A stretch of DNA of 64,000 bases, taken from Maratus speciosus (lineage: Eukaryota > Arthropoda > Arachnida > Araneae > Salticidae). The notes beneath the pieces are model-generated. The model did not search any database and had not been told where the DNA came from. It saw only the letters and a program-made list of their open reading frames with translations. Numbering within the stretch: position 1 is the first letter of the stretch; each line of letters begins with the position of its first letter. The translations under genes and the position numbers were made by a program. The DNA is taken from positions 540,767,073-540,831,072 of the forward strand of contig OZ010786.1 of assembly GCA_963932465.1 (NCBI GenBank). The letters are read 5' to 3'. Below, piece after piece: positions 1 through 11,865 of the stretch.

Positions 1-1007
1 TAAAATAAAAATTCGAATTTCGATCTGGCTGCTTATAACTTGAGTACTACCGAATGGTTACTTTTCACTGCCAGTTAAAAGTTTTTAGGGAATATATCAG
101 TATATTACATGTCATTCTACATATATTGATCATATAATTATCGATGAAGTCGAATAAATGGGTTAACGTCATTATGAAAGTCTAGACTTTTAAAAACATC
201 TACTGTACGGATTTTGTTTAGTCATGCATTATTGGTTAGATAATTTTTGAGTGATGATTTAGTATATTGCACTCTTAAATCATATATATAATTCTTTACA
301 AAATCGTAATGTAAATAAGCAACTCAACGAGTTGGTAATTAACAGTTAAAATTTTATTTGATACATAAGAAAATATAATAGTGCAATTGATTTCATATCG
401 TTTTCAGCAATGCGGAAGGACATTTCCGGTAAAGGTCCATAAATCTATAAAACATAAAGTCTAATACCACGATTTATTTTATTCGAATCAAGTTTCTTTA
501 AAGAAACTGACCAGCGTAGCATACAAAACCTGCTAGTACAATAATAATTGTCTGAGCGAAGCGAAGGCTAATACACAGCGCAATGTTACTTTCCGGCCAC
601 ATATAGCTATGATGGATATTAAAGCCATGGCCTACTAAAATAATGCCTAATAAAAATCTTTCGTGCAGCATAACTCAAAAATATTTGTCGGATTTCGTTT
701 CTGATTGTACCACCAGGAGATACCTATGAGGGTAACCTACTGAATACACATACTATTAAAAATAAGTTCCAAACTGTTTAAAATTATATTTAAAAAAAAC
801 GATAAAAAAGCACAATTTATCTACATACGTCACGGAAATTTGGTGTACGTCATTTTTACTGGATGGATGTTATCGGTGAAAATCGGATTATAGCACATGG
901 AGCAAAGAAAATATGCAAGCACTAATATTAAAGTATAATCAAAACTATTTAAACAGAAAATAAATAGGCATATTTTTATGTAAAAGAAAAAGGCCTAAAT
1001 ACCTTAA
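1..1007. other. AT-rich DNA without a recognisable gene
   Basis: No coding potential is visible in any frame. The first ~80 bases (around GGCTGCTTATAACTTGAGT at 28-46) resemble the stretch at 59776-59794 that precedes the left tRNA-like repeat, so the window probably opens inside another copy of that repeat family. The rest shows nothing I can name. Confidence 0.5.
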
Positions 1008-1189
1008 TCTATACTAATATTATAAAGAAGTAAAATTTGTTTGTTTGTTTGCTTTTAGCAGGTAATATCTGAAACTACAGAACCGATTTCAAACGTAACG
1101 GTATCAAACTGATTGTGTCAATTCCACGTTCGAACATAGGTTATAGCTTAAGTCGATGCCACTACGCCAAAGGGGCTGTAGGAGCAAAA

Positions 1190-2350
1190 AACTTCTAAAA
1201 ATACGATTTTTGTGTTACAGAAAGGTCGAGGAATAGGAAATTTGGAATATTAGTTACTTATTAGATATAAATGATTTCTAAGAACATTTCCTCAACAATT
1301 TGAATTTTAAAGGGGTTGAAAATATGCAAAAACGTTCTAAATGGTGGTTTCTATGCAATCTCAGGAAATACCAAACCACTGATGGAACAGTGTAGCAGCA
1401 GAGAATCAATTGACACCGCAAAATTTTGCTAGTATTCTTCATCTAACTTCATTACAGAATTTCGGAGATTTTAAGGCGAAGAATACTATAAAAATTTAGT
1501 GGTGACAATCGCTCAATTGCTGCGCCACTGTTCCATCACTGACAAAGCGATTAAAAAAAATAATGGTGTCAAAATGATGATTCCAGCCATTGCTCCGAGG
1601 TAGGCTATATTTTATGTCGGTGCCACTACCTCAAAAAGGATGCAGGAACAAAAAAATTTTAAAAATGCGATTTTTGTGTTACTGAAGGGCCTAGAAATAT
1701 GAAATTTGGAATATTAGTTACTTATTAGATATAAAAAAATTTCTAAGAATACTACATAAAAAATTCGAAATTTAAAAGGGGTGATAATGCACGTTCTAAG
1801 GCGATTTCTATGCAATTTTAGGAAGTATCAAATCGATTTTAAAAGTAATGGTTGTAAATTGATGATGACAGTCCTTTCTCTAACATAGGCTCTATTTTAA
1901 CTTTGTGTCATTACCATCTGGTGCTTGAAGGAGCAAAGAACGTTCTAAATTACGGTTTTTGTGTTATGGAAGGGACTAGAATCATGAAATTTGGAATGGT
2001 ACTTATAAGATATCTATGATCTCTAAGAACATTTTCTAAAAAAAGCGAAATTTAAATAGGGTGAAATGTACGAAAAGCGTTCTAAAAATGTTCTAAAAGG
2101 CAATTTAGACGTAATTTTAGGAAGTATGAAATTGATTTCAAATTTATTGGTTTTAATTGATAGTGATAGCCCTTTCTCTAGCATGGACTCTATTATACGT
2201 TTGTGTCGTTACCACCTGGCGGTTTCAGGATCAAAAAGCGTTCTAAGTTGCGATTTTTCTGTTATGATACGGCCTTGAAACATGAAATTTGGAATGGTAG
2301 TTACTTGTAAGATATCAATTATTTCTAAGAACTTTTCCTAAAAAATTTCT
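1190..2350 (+). repeat. Degenerate tandem repeat inside the Helitron
   Basis: The anchor GAAATTTGGAAT recurs at about 1238, 1701, 1986 and 2284. Each is followed by a TTACTTATTAGATAT-like and a TTTCTAAGAACATTT-like string. Spacing is ~285-298 bp. The first interval is 463 bp because the 167-bp foldback is nested in it. The units also share a phrase near AACCGATTTCAAA and ACGTTCTAA. I see no conserved frame across units, which argues for a minisatellite core rather than a coding repeat. Confidence 0.8.
1376..1542. mobile_element. Foldback MITE with CAAA target duplication
   Basis: The element starts CCACTGATGGAACAGTG and ends CACTGTTCCATCACTGA, giving near-complete inverted arms across its whole length (for example GAATTTC/TAGTATTCTTC matches in both arms). 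It is flanked by CAAA at 1372-1375 and 1543-1546. The neighbouring tandem unit (around 1826) reads straight through the equivalent site, so this is an insertion into the Helitron. No coding capacity. The superfamily is not assignable from the ends alone. Confidence 0.7.
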
Positions 2351-2742
2351 GATTTTTTTTAATCGGGTTAATATTGACGTATTTTAGCTTGGATAATTTG
2401 TTGGAAAAATGTGTACGGATTTGTAAATTACTCGAAATGACATTTTCACAGCTCAAAGGTTATGCAGACGAGATATTCCAGATCTCGTGTCATAACTTAC
2501 GCTGCAGTCAATGCCGATTTGTTTGTGTGGAATCGCAAGGGCCTACCTCGAAAGGAATAAGAGTACCAATCCTGTCACGTAACTTATGTATTTTTTTTCG
2601 GACAAAGTTTGAATATTTTTCAGACAGACCACATATTGTCAATTATATATAGCATCTCATTTTCTATTCTTGTCACGAGTTATTATTATATCTATGTTCT
2701 CACTAACATCTCTCAGACTATTCCATCTGAGGGAAGTCCTAG

Positions 2743-3555
2743 TTTAGATTTTGTCTTGACATAGTTTTAAGGAAATACGACGAGTTCATTATTGTATTAC
2801 GATGATTAATTGTTTCCTTTTTTTAATAAAAGATATTACTTTTTTTTTTTGCACTTTTTAGAAAAAATACAATCATTGCATGTTGTAAGTTTGTTATCCA
2901 AAACTGCCAGCAATTTGATTCCAATTAAATATCAGAATTATATTTCAACGATGATGTGTTTTTTATTTTTTTTTCTGTTTAGTAGAAGTAATAATATTAA
3001 AAAGCGATTCAATCATAACTCTTTAATAAAAATAATAATATGAAAATGTTTTTGTGCATAGTTAAATATTTGATTTATAAATTTCTAACAACTAACTTAA
3101 TGAAAATGTCAAATAATTTATATGTATAAAAACGTGACGATGCCTTTGCTATATACTTTCTTAAATATGGAATGTAACAGATAATCTTTTATCTACATTT
3201 ATCTTTTAAATATTTAATCTAAACATTACAATTTCCAAGGGCAATTTTAAGATTTAAATATTTTTAGTTTTTGGAATATCGCTAGAATATCTGACAAAAA
3301 AGCTAGGAAGAAGTATATAATATGGAAATCAAATTAACTTTAGAAAAGGTAATGAATTCGAAATAGGATTACTTTTGTGAAACGCTGAAAGTTAATCCAT
3401 TTGAAGACAATTACTTTTTTTTCCATAGAAAAAAAAATTAAACCATAATGTATGTGGAACATAAATCAGGAACGGAATGTGATTTTTTAAAGTTGTTTTA
3501 TTATTTTAGCGTTGAATAATTCATTTAATGAAGATAAGAAAGAATTTTTAACTAT
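2743..3555. other. AT-rich DNA, nothing recognised
   Basis: Only short A/T runs and chance open frames are visible. The 77-codon frame at 2810-3043 has low-complexity Phe-rich composition driven by T runs and is not a credible protein. Confidence 0.5.
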
Positions 3556-3559
3556 ATGA

Positions 3560-4560
3560 TTTAAACAATGGATTTTGAAAATTTTAATGATGCGTTAAAA
3601 AACAAATGGCCATAATATTGGTAATTCGAAAAAATCTCAAAATGTGTGTAACTTGTAAGACATTGTAGTGAGATTTCTCAGACATATCAGACTTCCAAAA
3701 CAAACACTGTTTGAACTTAAAGACTCATTAAGACGTTGTACGTGTCATACTTACATCAACATTTGGTAGCCTGCATTGGAAAATCTTACGGTTATGAATG
3801 TTGCACGCTTTGACATAATTTAATTTGATTCGTGTATATAAAGTTGGAACATTGAAATAAATTTGCCGCTCACTCCCTGACGTCATATACTTTTATTAAT
3901 TATGCACATTTGAGTGCTTAATATAGCACTACAATATTAAGTTATTTTCGGAACTTATTGTAAACTAACATATTACTTTTTATTATACATCTGTCAAATG
4001 ATTTAAAATTATTCACGACAAAATAATAAAAAATTGGTTTTTTTTATTAGAAAAATATACAATATCATTTATAGTAATATAAAAAAGGCTTTGTTATCGG
4101 CCCTGTTTCTGAATCTTAGAAATATGCTGGAAGAAAAATCAAAGTTTCTTAAAACAGTACCTTATTAATTTTAAACTTGTAATAAAAGATTTTTACATGG
4201 GAATATTATGCAAAATAATAAAGTGAATTTTCATTTTTAGAAATTAATTTTTATTTTAGTGTCGAGTTGCTTTCAAAATAAACATTTTTTTTTTTTTTGA
4301 AAATATGTTTCATATATTTATCTGTGTATTTTTCTATTTTGCATGGGTCAACTCAACTCAGCATTAAGCTTGCTGACCACAAATATAGAAGGGTGTTGAT
4401 TGTAGTATTCAATTTTTCATGCATGGCAACATTAATTTGGGGCATTTTTTGGCCAAAAATTCTCATTAAACGCATCCTTCCTATAATATTATATTATGAC
4501 CATAACTGCACGATTCTTAACATATTTTTATTATTATTATTATTCTGAAATTTTTTTTAT
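3560..4560 (+). repeat. Diverged direct repeat, copy 1
   Basis: This segment is alignable by eye with about 5640-6450. Shared strings include AAATCAAAGTTT, TATTAATTT, TTTTTACATGGGAATAT versus TTTTTACGTGTGAATAT, TCTATTTTGCATGGG and GATTTTTCATG-like text, in the same order and orientation. It is an old segmental duplication or two copies of an unclassified repeat. Frames of 83 and 88 codons occur at homologous places (4297 and 6181) but their translations diverge with no conservation bias, so I do not call a gene. Confidence 0.65.
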
Positions 4561-4574
4561 AGTTATAAACGTGT

Positions 4575-4740
4575 TCCAAATTAACGTATTCTTCTGAAAG
4601 AAATTTTTATTCGAAGGACGCGAAATTTCTTTATTCTGGGAGACATTCAACAAAGAACTTTTAACACGATTGTTATTTTGTAGTAGTTAAACTCTTGCTA
4701 TGTACTGCACATGTGCCAAACTATTGCGTACACTGTGGGG
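4575..4740 (+). repeat. Segment repeated at 10240-10385
   Basis: The two segments share TATTCGAA, a run reading GAAATTTCTTTATT versus GAAATATCCTTATT, GTAGTTAAAC and CTTGCTATGTACT versus CTTGCTATATACT in the same order. The duplication is old and non-coding. It shows that the 4.6-kb and 10.2-kb regions share ancestry even though they are separated by several transposon insertions. Confidence 0.55.
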
Positions 4741-4904
4741 TGGGTATCATTATGTGAATCCCATTCTATAATATATGGGGGTTTCACAACCATAGTGTTC
4801 GTAGACCATTTGGCATCCATTTTGAAGAAAACAAATAATATAGTCAATTTTACAGGTGTACAAAATATATATTACCAGTGAACCAAGTCAGAACAGATGT
4901 CATA

Positions 4905-5360
4905 CCTTGTGTCCTAAAAAGGACTGACTGATTTTAAAATTCAATTACTTGCAAACGGTGACAGGTATTTAAAAAATCTTGCAGGAGGGTTATGCATGAG
5001 GTCAAAAGGATTTTTTTACTGTGATTTCCGATTTTAGTTCGAATTAGAAAAAAATAGATGGCGCTGAGATCAATAGACGCTAAATTCAGGCACGTTTGTG
5101 GTCCTTCGGGACACACTCAATACATTTTAATCTCCTGTTTTCGCCTGGAAGAAGAGATCGGCCAAAAACATCGGGCCTGTATTTAGCGCCTATTGCTTAC
5201 TACGCCATCTATTGCTTGTAATTCGAACTAAAATGAAAAATCACTGTAAAAAAAACTTTTGACCTTATGAATAACCCTCCTGCAAGAACTTTTTAAATAT
5301 CTGTCACCGTTTGCAAGTTATTGGATTTTAAAATCAGTCAGTCCTTTTTAGGATACCCCG
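4905..5360. mobile_element. TA-flanked foldback MITE, family 1, copy 1
   Basis: A 456-bp element is flanked by TA at 4903-4904 and 5361-5362. The two halves are inverted copies of each other. Left is GGACTGACTGATTTTAAAAT, then a TTGCAAACGGTGACAG phrase, CTTGCAGGAGGGTTATGCAT and ATAGATGGCGCT; the right half carries the complements. Two further copies lie at 33609-34050 and 55202-55645. TA target duplication and long arms fit a Tc1/mariner-type non-autonomous element. The 60-codon minus-strand frame across the left arm is not coding. Confidence 0.85.
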
Positions 5361-5639
5361 TATATAAGCAAGTATTATGCGAAGATAGACTTGGTTTATT
5401 GCGTGAGTAGTCAAAACAAATATTATGCACTTTCTAAATGGACTATTTCATTTTTTTAAATGGCCTTGAACTACTATGATTATGAACCATTCACGTTATA
5501 ACGTTATGTCTTATACAGACGTGTATGTTTATGGACTACCAGTAACAAAAACCGTCTCAACTCCGAGATTCAATGAGATGTCGTAGTGGTTAAACAGACA
5601 TCAAAATTTGATAGCATGCGTTGATAAATCACACGTTTA

Positions 5640-5703
5640 TAATTATTACACGCTTTCATTTGCTTAACGCGGCTCGTGAATACAAAAATGGAATATAGAA
5701 ATT

Positions 5704-5746
<43 letters not shown>

Positions 5747-6450
5747 CACTTAATTTCTGATTTGCTATAATTCTACAAATTATGCACATTAGTGTATTCA
5801 CGATGACAGTATAATATTAACATATTTTCAGAAATAAATTATAAAGTAAAAGAATAATTTTTATTTTACAACGAGAAATTGACTTAAGATTCTACATGAC
5901 TAAACAATATACAAATGTTTGTTACAAAAATATAAAAAATCATTTGCACTAATAATAATTAAAAAAAAAAATAGTTTTTTTTCGTCACTGATTGCATATC
6001 TTAAATATATACATGTGAAAAATCAAAGTTTTTAAAAACAAAACGTTATTAATTTCAAACCTGTAATAAATGGTTTTTACGTGTGAATATGGGGACAAAT
6101 AAAACGGCGAATCTACATTTTTAGAAATCAGTTTTTATTTCGATTTTGAGTCACATTAAAAATAATCTGTATTTGGAAGTATGTGCATATTTATATCTAT
6201 ATGGTTTCCTATTTTGCATGGGCAAACTCAGATCAGTATTAATCTTAGTGACCACAAAAAGATGCACGCGGTTTGTTTCCCGCACATTCTGGGTGATGTG
6301 ACATGTAGCATTCAGGATTTTTCATGTATGAGAATATTCATTTATGTCACTTTTCTTTTAAAAATCATAACTGAAAGCAACCCTCTTATAGCAATATGGC
6401 CATGCTGTAAGATGTTTAAGGTATCTGCAAATGTTCGGAGCGCTTAAAAA
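5640..6450 (+). repeat. Diverged direct repeat, copy 2
   Basis: This is the counterpart of 3560-4560 at a distance of roughly 1.9 kb. It shares AATTATGCACATT, AATATTAA, TCAAAGTTTTTAAAA-like text and CCTATTTTGCATGGGCAAACTCA. It carries the poly-T run. The family-1 MITE at 4905-5360 lies between the two copies. Confidence 0.65.
5706..5746 (+). repeat. Poly-T tract
   Basis: An uninterrupted run of about 40 T residues lies within the second diverged direct repeat. Copy 1 lacks it at the equivalent site, so it is a local expansion. Confidence 0.9.
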
Positions 6451-6635
6451 AATTACATTATTATTAAATACATGCTTCACGCATATCAATTGCGATACAG
6501 AATGATGGAAAAAAATAAAATCCTAACAATAACTTCGTAGCATTTTAAGGGGTCTTTTACCATTTAAACTCGTCGAAAATCAACAAAATTGTTGAATGTT
6601 TGAATTATTTTATCTTCATTATTTTTTTATGTATA

Positions 6636-7768
6636 TGGGGCATTCTCACAATATTTTGACTTTCGGGAATAAAAATCTGGTGAAATTAAACTTGCTAAAA
6701 TGACATTTTAATCTGATAGACGGTTGCCTTAATGATTCAAAATAAAGAAAAATTGGTCAGCAGCGAAAACTATTTTATTTAACTGAGCTTTAAGTTAATC
6801 TTGCGAGTTTAATTTCCCTTACCATTTTTACCACGATAACTTTTTATTTTCTTCTAAATTTTTACTTAAAATGAATTTGTATAATACCCACAGGACATTC
6901 AAATAAAAAATAATGAAAATTTAGTACTTTTAATACAGAATTTTTGTATAACATTGTCTTAAAGGGGTGTTAAAGAAGGGACGGTAAGGCAAAAAAGGGG
7001 GACGGTATAGGAAAAAAGGGACGGCAAGGATGGAATGGTAAAGAAAATTACCACCTCTTTTTAGGGAAATCATATTACGAATAAGTGATAGCCACAATGT
7101 TCATTGATTTTTAGAAACAGTTGTTAACATTGGATTAAATTAATTTTTTTTTTTTAAATTTACCTCGGAAAGTGCAGGAATAAACCTTGTGGACGGTAAG
7201 ACTACCAATAAAACCACGATCTTCAAATTGATATTTAAATGCTGTTTTAAGTTTTGCAGTAAATTTCCTGTCAAAGAATTTTAGACATTCTTTCTCTAGC
7301 ATATTTCTGCATGAGAAAAAACTTGAAAAAAATTCTGTGGGTGCATCTGAATTATTTTCTGCATAAGTTTGACAAGAGGGACGGTAAGGATGGAAAAACC
7401 CAGGTACAGAGATAAAAAAATAATATAAACTGTAAAAATGTGTGCAGGTTAATTTTTTACTACATATTTAAATAAAACAATTGTCTCAGTTTCGGAAAAA
7501 AAATTACATCGAATTACTTTTATTGAAACAATTCTATACGGACAACTCCAAACTTAAAAATCAGCATCAGGGACATGGGATGGTATAGGAGTTTTCCAGG
7601 TGTTTGGACCCCCTACATCGTCCAAAACTTATTTATCTCGTTAATGTTGTTATACAGTCATGGAATGGGATGTTCCCCAGTATATAAAATAAAAAAATAT
7701 AAAAAATATATTAAAATAAAAATTATTATTCAGGGACATAAAAGTCAAAAGATTGTGAGAATGCCCTG
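6636..7768. mobile_element. TIR element of 1.13 kb with TA target duplication
   Basis: The left end (T)GGGGCATTCTCACAAT, continuing into a TTTTGACTTT match, is the inverted counterpart of the right end ATTGTGAGAATGCCCTG. TA flanks both sides (6634-6635 and 7769-7770). No transposase frame is present. The interior repeats the phrase GGGACGGTAAGG in several variants (6978-7030, 7190, 7378). This is a non-autonomous Tc1/mariner-type element by its target site; the ends are not diagnostic of a named family. Confidence 0.75.
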
Positions 7769-7885
7769 TATACAAGATTTTTTAAAATTAAATATAGTAT
7801 GCTTTTTACCACTATAATACCACTATGTACTGACTTGTCTTTTACATAGTTTGTGTACTGTTGAAATTAAAACAGATTATTTTCT

Positions 7886-8215
7886 CACTCCGTAAGTCAT
7901 TGCGCGCATGATATCTTGAGAACGTATGTATGGATTGTTTTGACACTTGATGTATATAATAAGCAGATATGTATTTTTTAAATGGTCTACTCTTAGGGCA
8001 AAATTATTTCGTTAACCATGTAAAAGAACTAGTTTTGTAAAAAGAAATAAAAAATTACATTTTTAATAAATAAAAACAGTTATAACTAAAAATATTGCCA
8101 CTGTTAATACGTAAAAGTAGATCATTTTAAACACGCGTAATTACTCAGTATCTATACCAAATTTCATAACAATCCACACGTACGTTCTCGAGATATCATG
8201 CGTGCAATTACAGTG
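7886..8215. mobile_element. Foldback element with ~60-bp inverted ends
   Basis: The left arm GCATGATATCTTGAGAACGT is the complement of the right arm ACGTTCTCGAGATATCATGC, and the match extends outward (CACTCCGTAA versus TTACAGTG) and inward (GGATTGTTTTGA versus TCATAACAATCC). The element is about 330 bp, has no coding capacity, and its target duplication is not clear. Confidence 0.7.
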
Positions 8216-9416
8216 TAAAAAAAAAGAGCTATTCTAATTTCTTCAATACAAAAATTCCGTGAAAGTCTAATCAGTATCAAATGGTAGCATATTACAAAGC
8301 TCAATCTGTCTAATCAATATTCAAATTTTCTCTTTTTTATATAAAAAGGTTTAGAAGATAGACTAATTCATACTTTGATTTTTTTTTCGTTAATTTTCTT
8401 CGTGTTTAAAAGGCACAAGACCCCTAACAAATGCGGATTTCTTGCAATGTTTTCGCAAAATTTATTGTTTTCACCATACAACGTACACCCAACAATTCCA
8501 CTAATTATATTTTAATTTGCTTTGTACTTTACCCTTACCTGTACAATGAACAGTAAACGATGAGTTTTACAATAACTTGAAAATTAACAGACATATTTTA
8601 AAATATGTAAAAAAATGCATATTTTAAATAATTATTATCATTTTTTTTCGAGTACCTATAAAATAAACACATTACCACATGCATCTTATATTATAGTTTA
8701 CAACCTAGTGAGTAATATGGAAAACATTCTGAAAATTTTTCTCTCAAATATGTTCAAATTTAGTAAATGTTGAATTGCTCAATATGTGAATATGTTGAAA
8801 TTCAAGGAATCCGCACACGGAAATAGTGAAAAAAAATAAATTTGATAAATGGCATTTAAAGATTTCTTAATTATTTCGTATCTATGAAATTAACCTGTAA
8901 GTGCCATTTAATGTTTGTTAATGTTTTTATGTAAAAAAAAAGTTAGAAAATCATGCGTAAAAACATTATTTACATTTCTCCTTGTCTTCCTGTTCACTTC
9001 AGGTATTTGGCTTATTCCTTTCTGTTTATTAAAATGGAAATAAATTCTTTTCCATTAATCGTAGAGATAAAATTAAAACAAAATTGGAATCGTAAAGTGT
9101 TGCCCATTTAAGTAAAGTAATAAAAAACTTTCAAAGTTTTCCACTAAAATAGCCATTTTGATGTAGGCCACCCTCCGGACTGTCTTGGAAAAGGAGAAAT
9201 TTGCAATGTTGTTTTCGCTGCATTTTGTTTTAAATGCTTAAATTATAAAAAAAATTAATAACAAATATGAATGCAATCCTTGGAAGTATTAATCATTGTT
9301 CAATGTATTAAAAATAAATTAAATCAATAGAATTATATTAATTTAAATATTGCTTGTATTGCAATGAAACCTGGAGCTTAGTGAACGTATTAACACAGGC
9401 TTGTCAGTGAGGGGGT
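8216..9416. other. AT-rich DNA, nothing recognised
   Basis: I see only A/T-rich sequence with homopolymer runs. There is no repeat partner within the window and no credible coding frame. Confidence 0.5.
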
Positions 9417-9731
9417 TAATGGGTCTCAGGACTCTTAAAGCTTAAAAAAAAAATATTTAATTTTTTTTTTTTAATGTTAATCTCTTATCTTTTCTGGACT
9501 ATAATTGTTTCCTTGAAATTCGCATTCGAACAGAAGTTATGGTTTTTAGAAATATACCTGCTCAATACGTGAAGCGGCGTAACTTTAAAGTCATTTTTTC
9601 TCCAAATGACGTTTTTGGGAACAACGCACAGAATATATCAATAACTTCTGAATATTTTTTCATGAAATTTTCAAAACATACATTTAATATTAGTCTGTAT
9701 AAACTGAACAAAAAATTTCCTTTTTATCTTT

Positions 9732-9767
<36 letters not shown>

Positions 9768-10179
9768 TGATTATACTGTTGAAATTTTTGAAATTTCGGA
9801 TTAGCTAAATAACATTTTTGTTTTAAAAATATAAAAAGGCTTTAAATGCAAATTCATTTAAGTTCAGGATAATTACTCCAATAAGAAATATATCTAGGCG
9901 CCAAATTTTTTATTCTAGTTGCAATATTTATTATGTAATCCTGCGCGTTTGCTATTATACCAATTTTCTGCTCGTCAAATGTCTGACAGTTTGTAGCCCC
10001 TATAAATGATAATTTGTTATATTACAATTTTTAAAATACATGAAATGAAAGAATGTACTTAATACCTTTCATCCCACAAAAAATTGTGTTTTAAAACCAC
10101 ATACATTTTAAGATATTAAATGTTAAAAATGGTCTTTTTTTCATTTTTTTCCAATTTCAAGAGTCCTGAGATCCTTTAA
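9417..10179. mobile_element. Candidate TIR element around a poly-A run
   Basis: TTAATGGGTCTCAGGACTCT at the left is matched by the complement of AGAGTCCTGAGATCCTTTAA at the right (10160-10179). The similarity continues into A-rich arms. The interior has a 34-base A run at about 9730-9763. The 89-codon frame at 9539-9808 runs into this poly-A and is not credible. Boundaries and target duplication are uncertain. Confidence 0.5.
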
Positions 10180-10239
10180 CAAAAACATTTTTATACTTTA
10201 GCAAGTTTCTTTAAATTTAGTACAGAAACTGTTTTGCGT

Positions 10240-10385
10240 TAACTTATTATTTCGAAGGAAAATTTTATTCGAATGAGGAGAAATATCCTTATTATCGGAC
10301 GAATGTTATTTAAAAAAAGAAGTTTCTTTGTCACGATATATTACAGTAGTTAAACCTTGCTATATACTACAATCTGTCGAACTCT
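10240..10385 (+). repeat. Partner of the 4575-4740 repeat
   Basis: Homology with 4575-4740 is broken exactly where the palindrome cluster begins, after CTATATACTACAATCTGTCGAAC. In the other copy the text continues into unrelated sequence. This suggests that the palindromes were added here after the duplication. Confidence 0.5.
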
Positions 10386-10455
10386 GTATCTGCAGATACA
10401 GAGTGCAGATCTGCAGATACAGGCTGTGTGTGTACGCATGCGTACACACACAGCC
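10382..10455. repeat. Three consecutive perfect palindromes
   Basis: 10382-10403 is a 22-bp perfect palindrome centred on CTGCAG. 10404-10415 (TGCAGATCTGCA) is a 12-bp perfect palindrome. 10422-10455 is a 34-bp perfect palindrome with GTGTGT/ACACAC arms around TACGCATGCGTA. Together they fill most of 74 bp. The half-site CTGCAGATACAG is used twice. Each could extrude as a spacer-free cruciform. The function is unknown; the structure is seen directly. Confidence 0.95.
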
Positions 10456-11250
10456 CGATGGACGATGGAACATTGTGGATTGTCGAGATGAGCAACATAT
10501 GGTATCATACTTCCTGAACATTTCATACGAAATGTGAATTATAAAGTCTTGTGTAAAGAACGATTTGGCATGGATACTTAGAATCGATGGAGGTTTGCAG
10601 ATTTGGATTTAACGATTTTTGATAATGGACAGGGAGGGAAAATTAACAGTTTGCTATTATTGACAGGTGAAGGACATTACACAGTTGCTTCTGTTTTATG
10701 TTTTTGTATTTTTTTTTTGTAGGTTATGAAAGGGTGCACGTTGCTCTGCATTCATACATGTTAAGATAATTTAATTTGTTTATATTTAGTTGCAATTTTA
10801 AAGTAATTTTCTAAGACATTTTCTTATTTTTTTTTTTGTTTTGTAATTTAATTATGCTTTGATTACATTACATTTTTGTTTAAATTTGGTTTATTTACCT
10901 TTCTAAATTTTATTCCTAAAATGACAATAGTTTTTTTCTGTACTGAGCACAGGATGGACGAGTATTCAGAAACCTGCAAGCTTTTAAGAGTGGGGGTGGA
11001 GTTAGGTCTGTCTGTCCTCCCACTGATTAAGAACAGACAGTTTTTTACCTCTGTGTTGTTGTTTTGCCTGTATTTTTCAAAGTTTTTGGGATTTTTATGG
11101 TTAAATATCGCTGTTATACACCTTCTTTCCAGAGTTATGGTTTTTCGGCATTGTTAATTATTGATGAAGTACATTTTGTTGCATTTCCTATGAGCTGCTT
11201 TTGGCACCAGTTATGCAATAATTTTTCATTAATTATATATAATATATATA
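10456..11250. other. No gene recognised
   Basis: Open frames of 93 and 67 codons overlap here (10876-11267), but their Phe/Leu-rich translations match no family I know and there is no splice or codon-bias support. No repeat partner was noticed. Confidence 0.45.
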
Positions 11251-11254
11251 TATT

Positions 11255-11806
11255 TATTTATATCTGAATTTTGTGATGCAGTAAATCTCAAATTTTTGAA
11301 CCGATTTGGATGAAATTTTCATATGCATAGTATATACTAATGTCTCGACAGAGTTCTTTGGCCAGCTGCATCCACTATCTTGTTTCAAAATGGCGGCCAT
11401 TTGAATTTTTGAGTTTTTTTTTATGTTTTCTAACATAAAAAAAATTATGTTTTCATATTTTTATGTTTTTCTTGTATACTTATAAATAATGTTACGTTTC
11501 ACAAAATGAAAACTATTATGTATCATTTTAAACAGAATGTTAGAAATATTACAATATATTATAAAGTGTCAAACAGTGTAAGTTAACAACCTAGGTCATT
11601 TTAAAGAGAAAGTTAGGAAACCTAAAAATTTCCAAAAGTGCCTACAATATTCAAATTGCCGCCATTTTCAAACAAGATGGTGGATGAAACTGGCCATAAC
11701 TTGGTCGAGACATTAGTATGTGCTATGCACATGAAAAGTTTCATCCAAATCGATTCAAAAATTCGAGAGTTACAGCATGACAAATTTCAAATATAAATAT
11801 ATATAT

Positions 11807-11865
<59 letters not shown>

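Larger units (their letters stand above)
1008..2742 (+). mobile_element. Non-autonomous Helitron with ~290-bp internal repeats
   Basis: The 5' end is TCTATACTAATATTATAAAG directly after an A at 1007. The 3' end is CTAG at 2739-2742 followed by T. A stem CTCAGA/TCTGAG (loop of eight bases) lies seven bases upstream of CTAG. Canonical Helitrons start TC, end CTRR after a short hairpin, and insert between A and T without target duplication; all four are met. No Rep/helicase frame is present, so any movement needed proteins from elsewhere. The interior is a degenerate tandem repeat, and one unit is interrupted by a small foldback element at 1376-1542. A 92-codon frame at 2374-2652 resembles nothing I know and is probably chance. 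Confidence 0.75.

Noticed and set aside
2066..2652. Open frames of 70 and 92 codons
   Set aside because: They lie in Helitron repeat units and the neighbouring units do not keep the frame.
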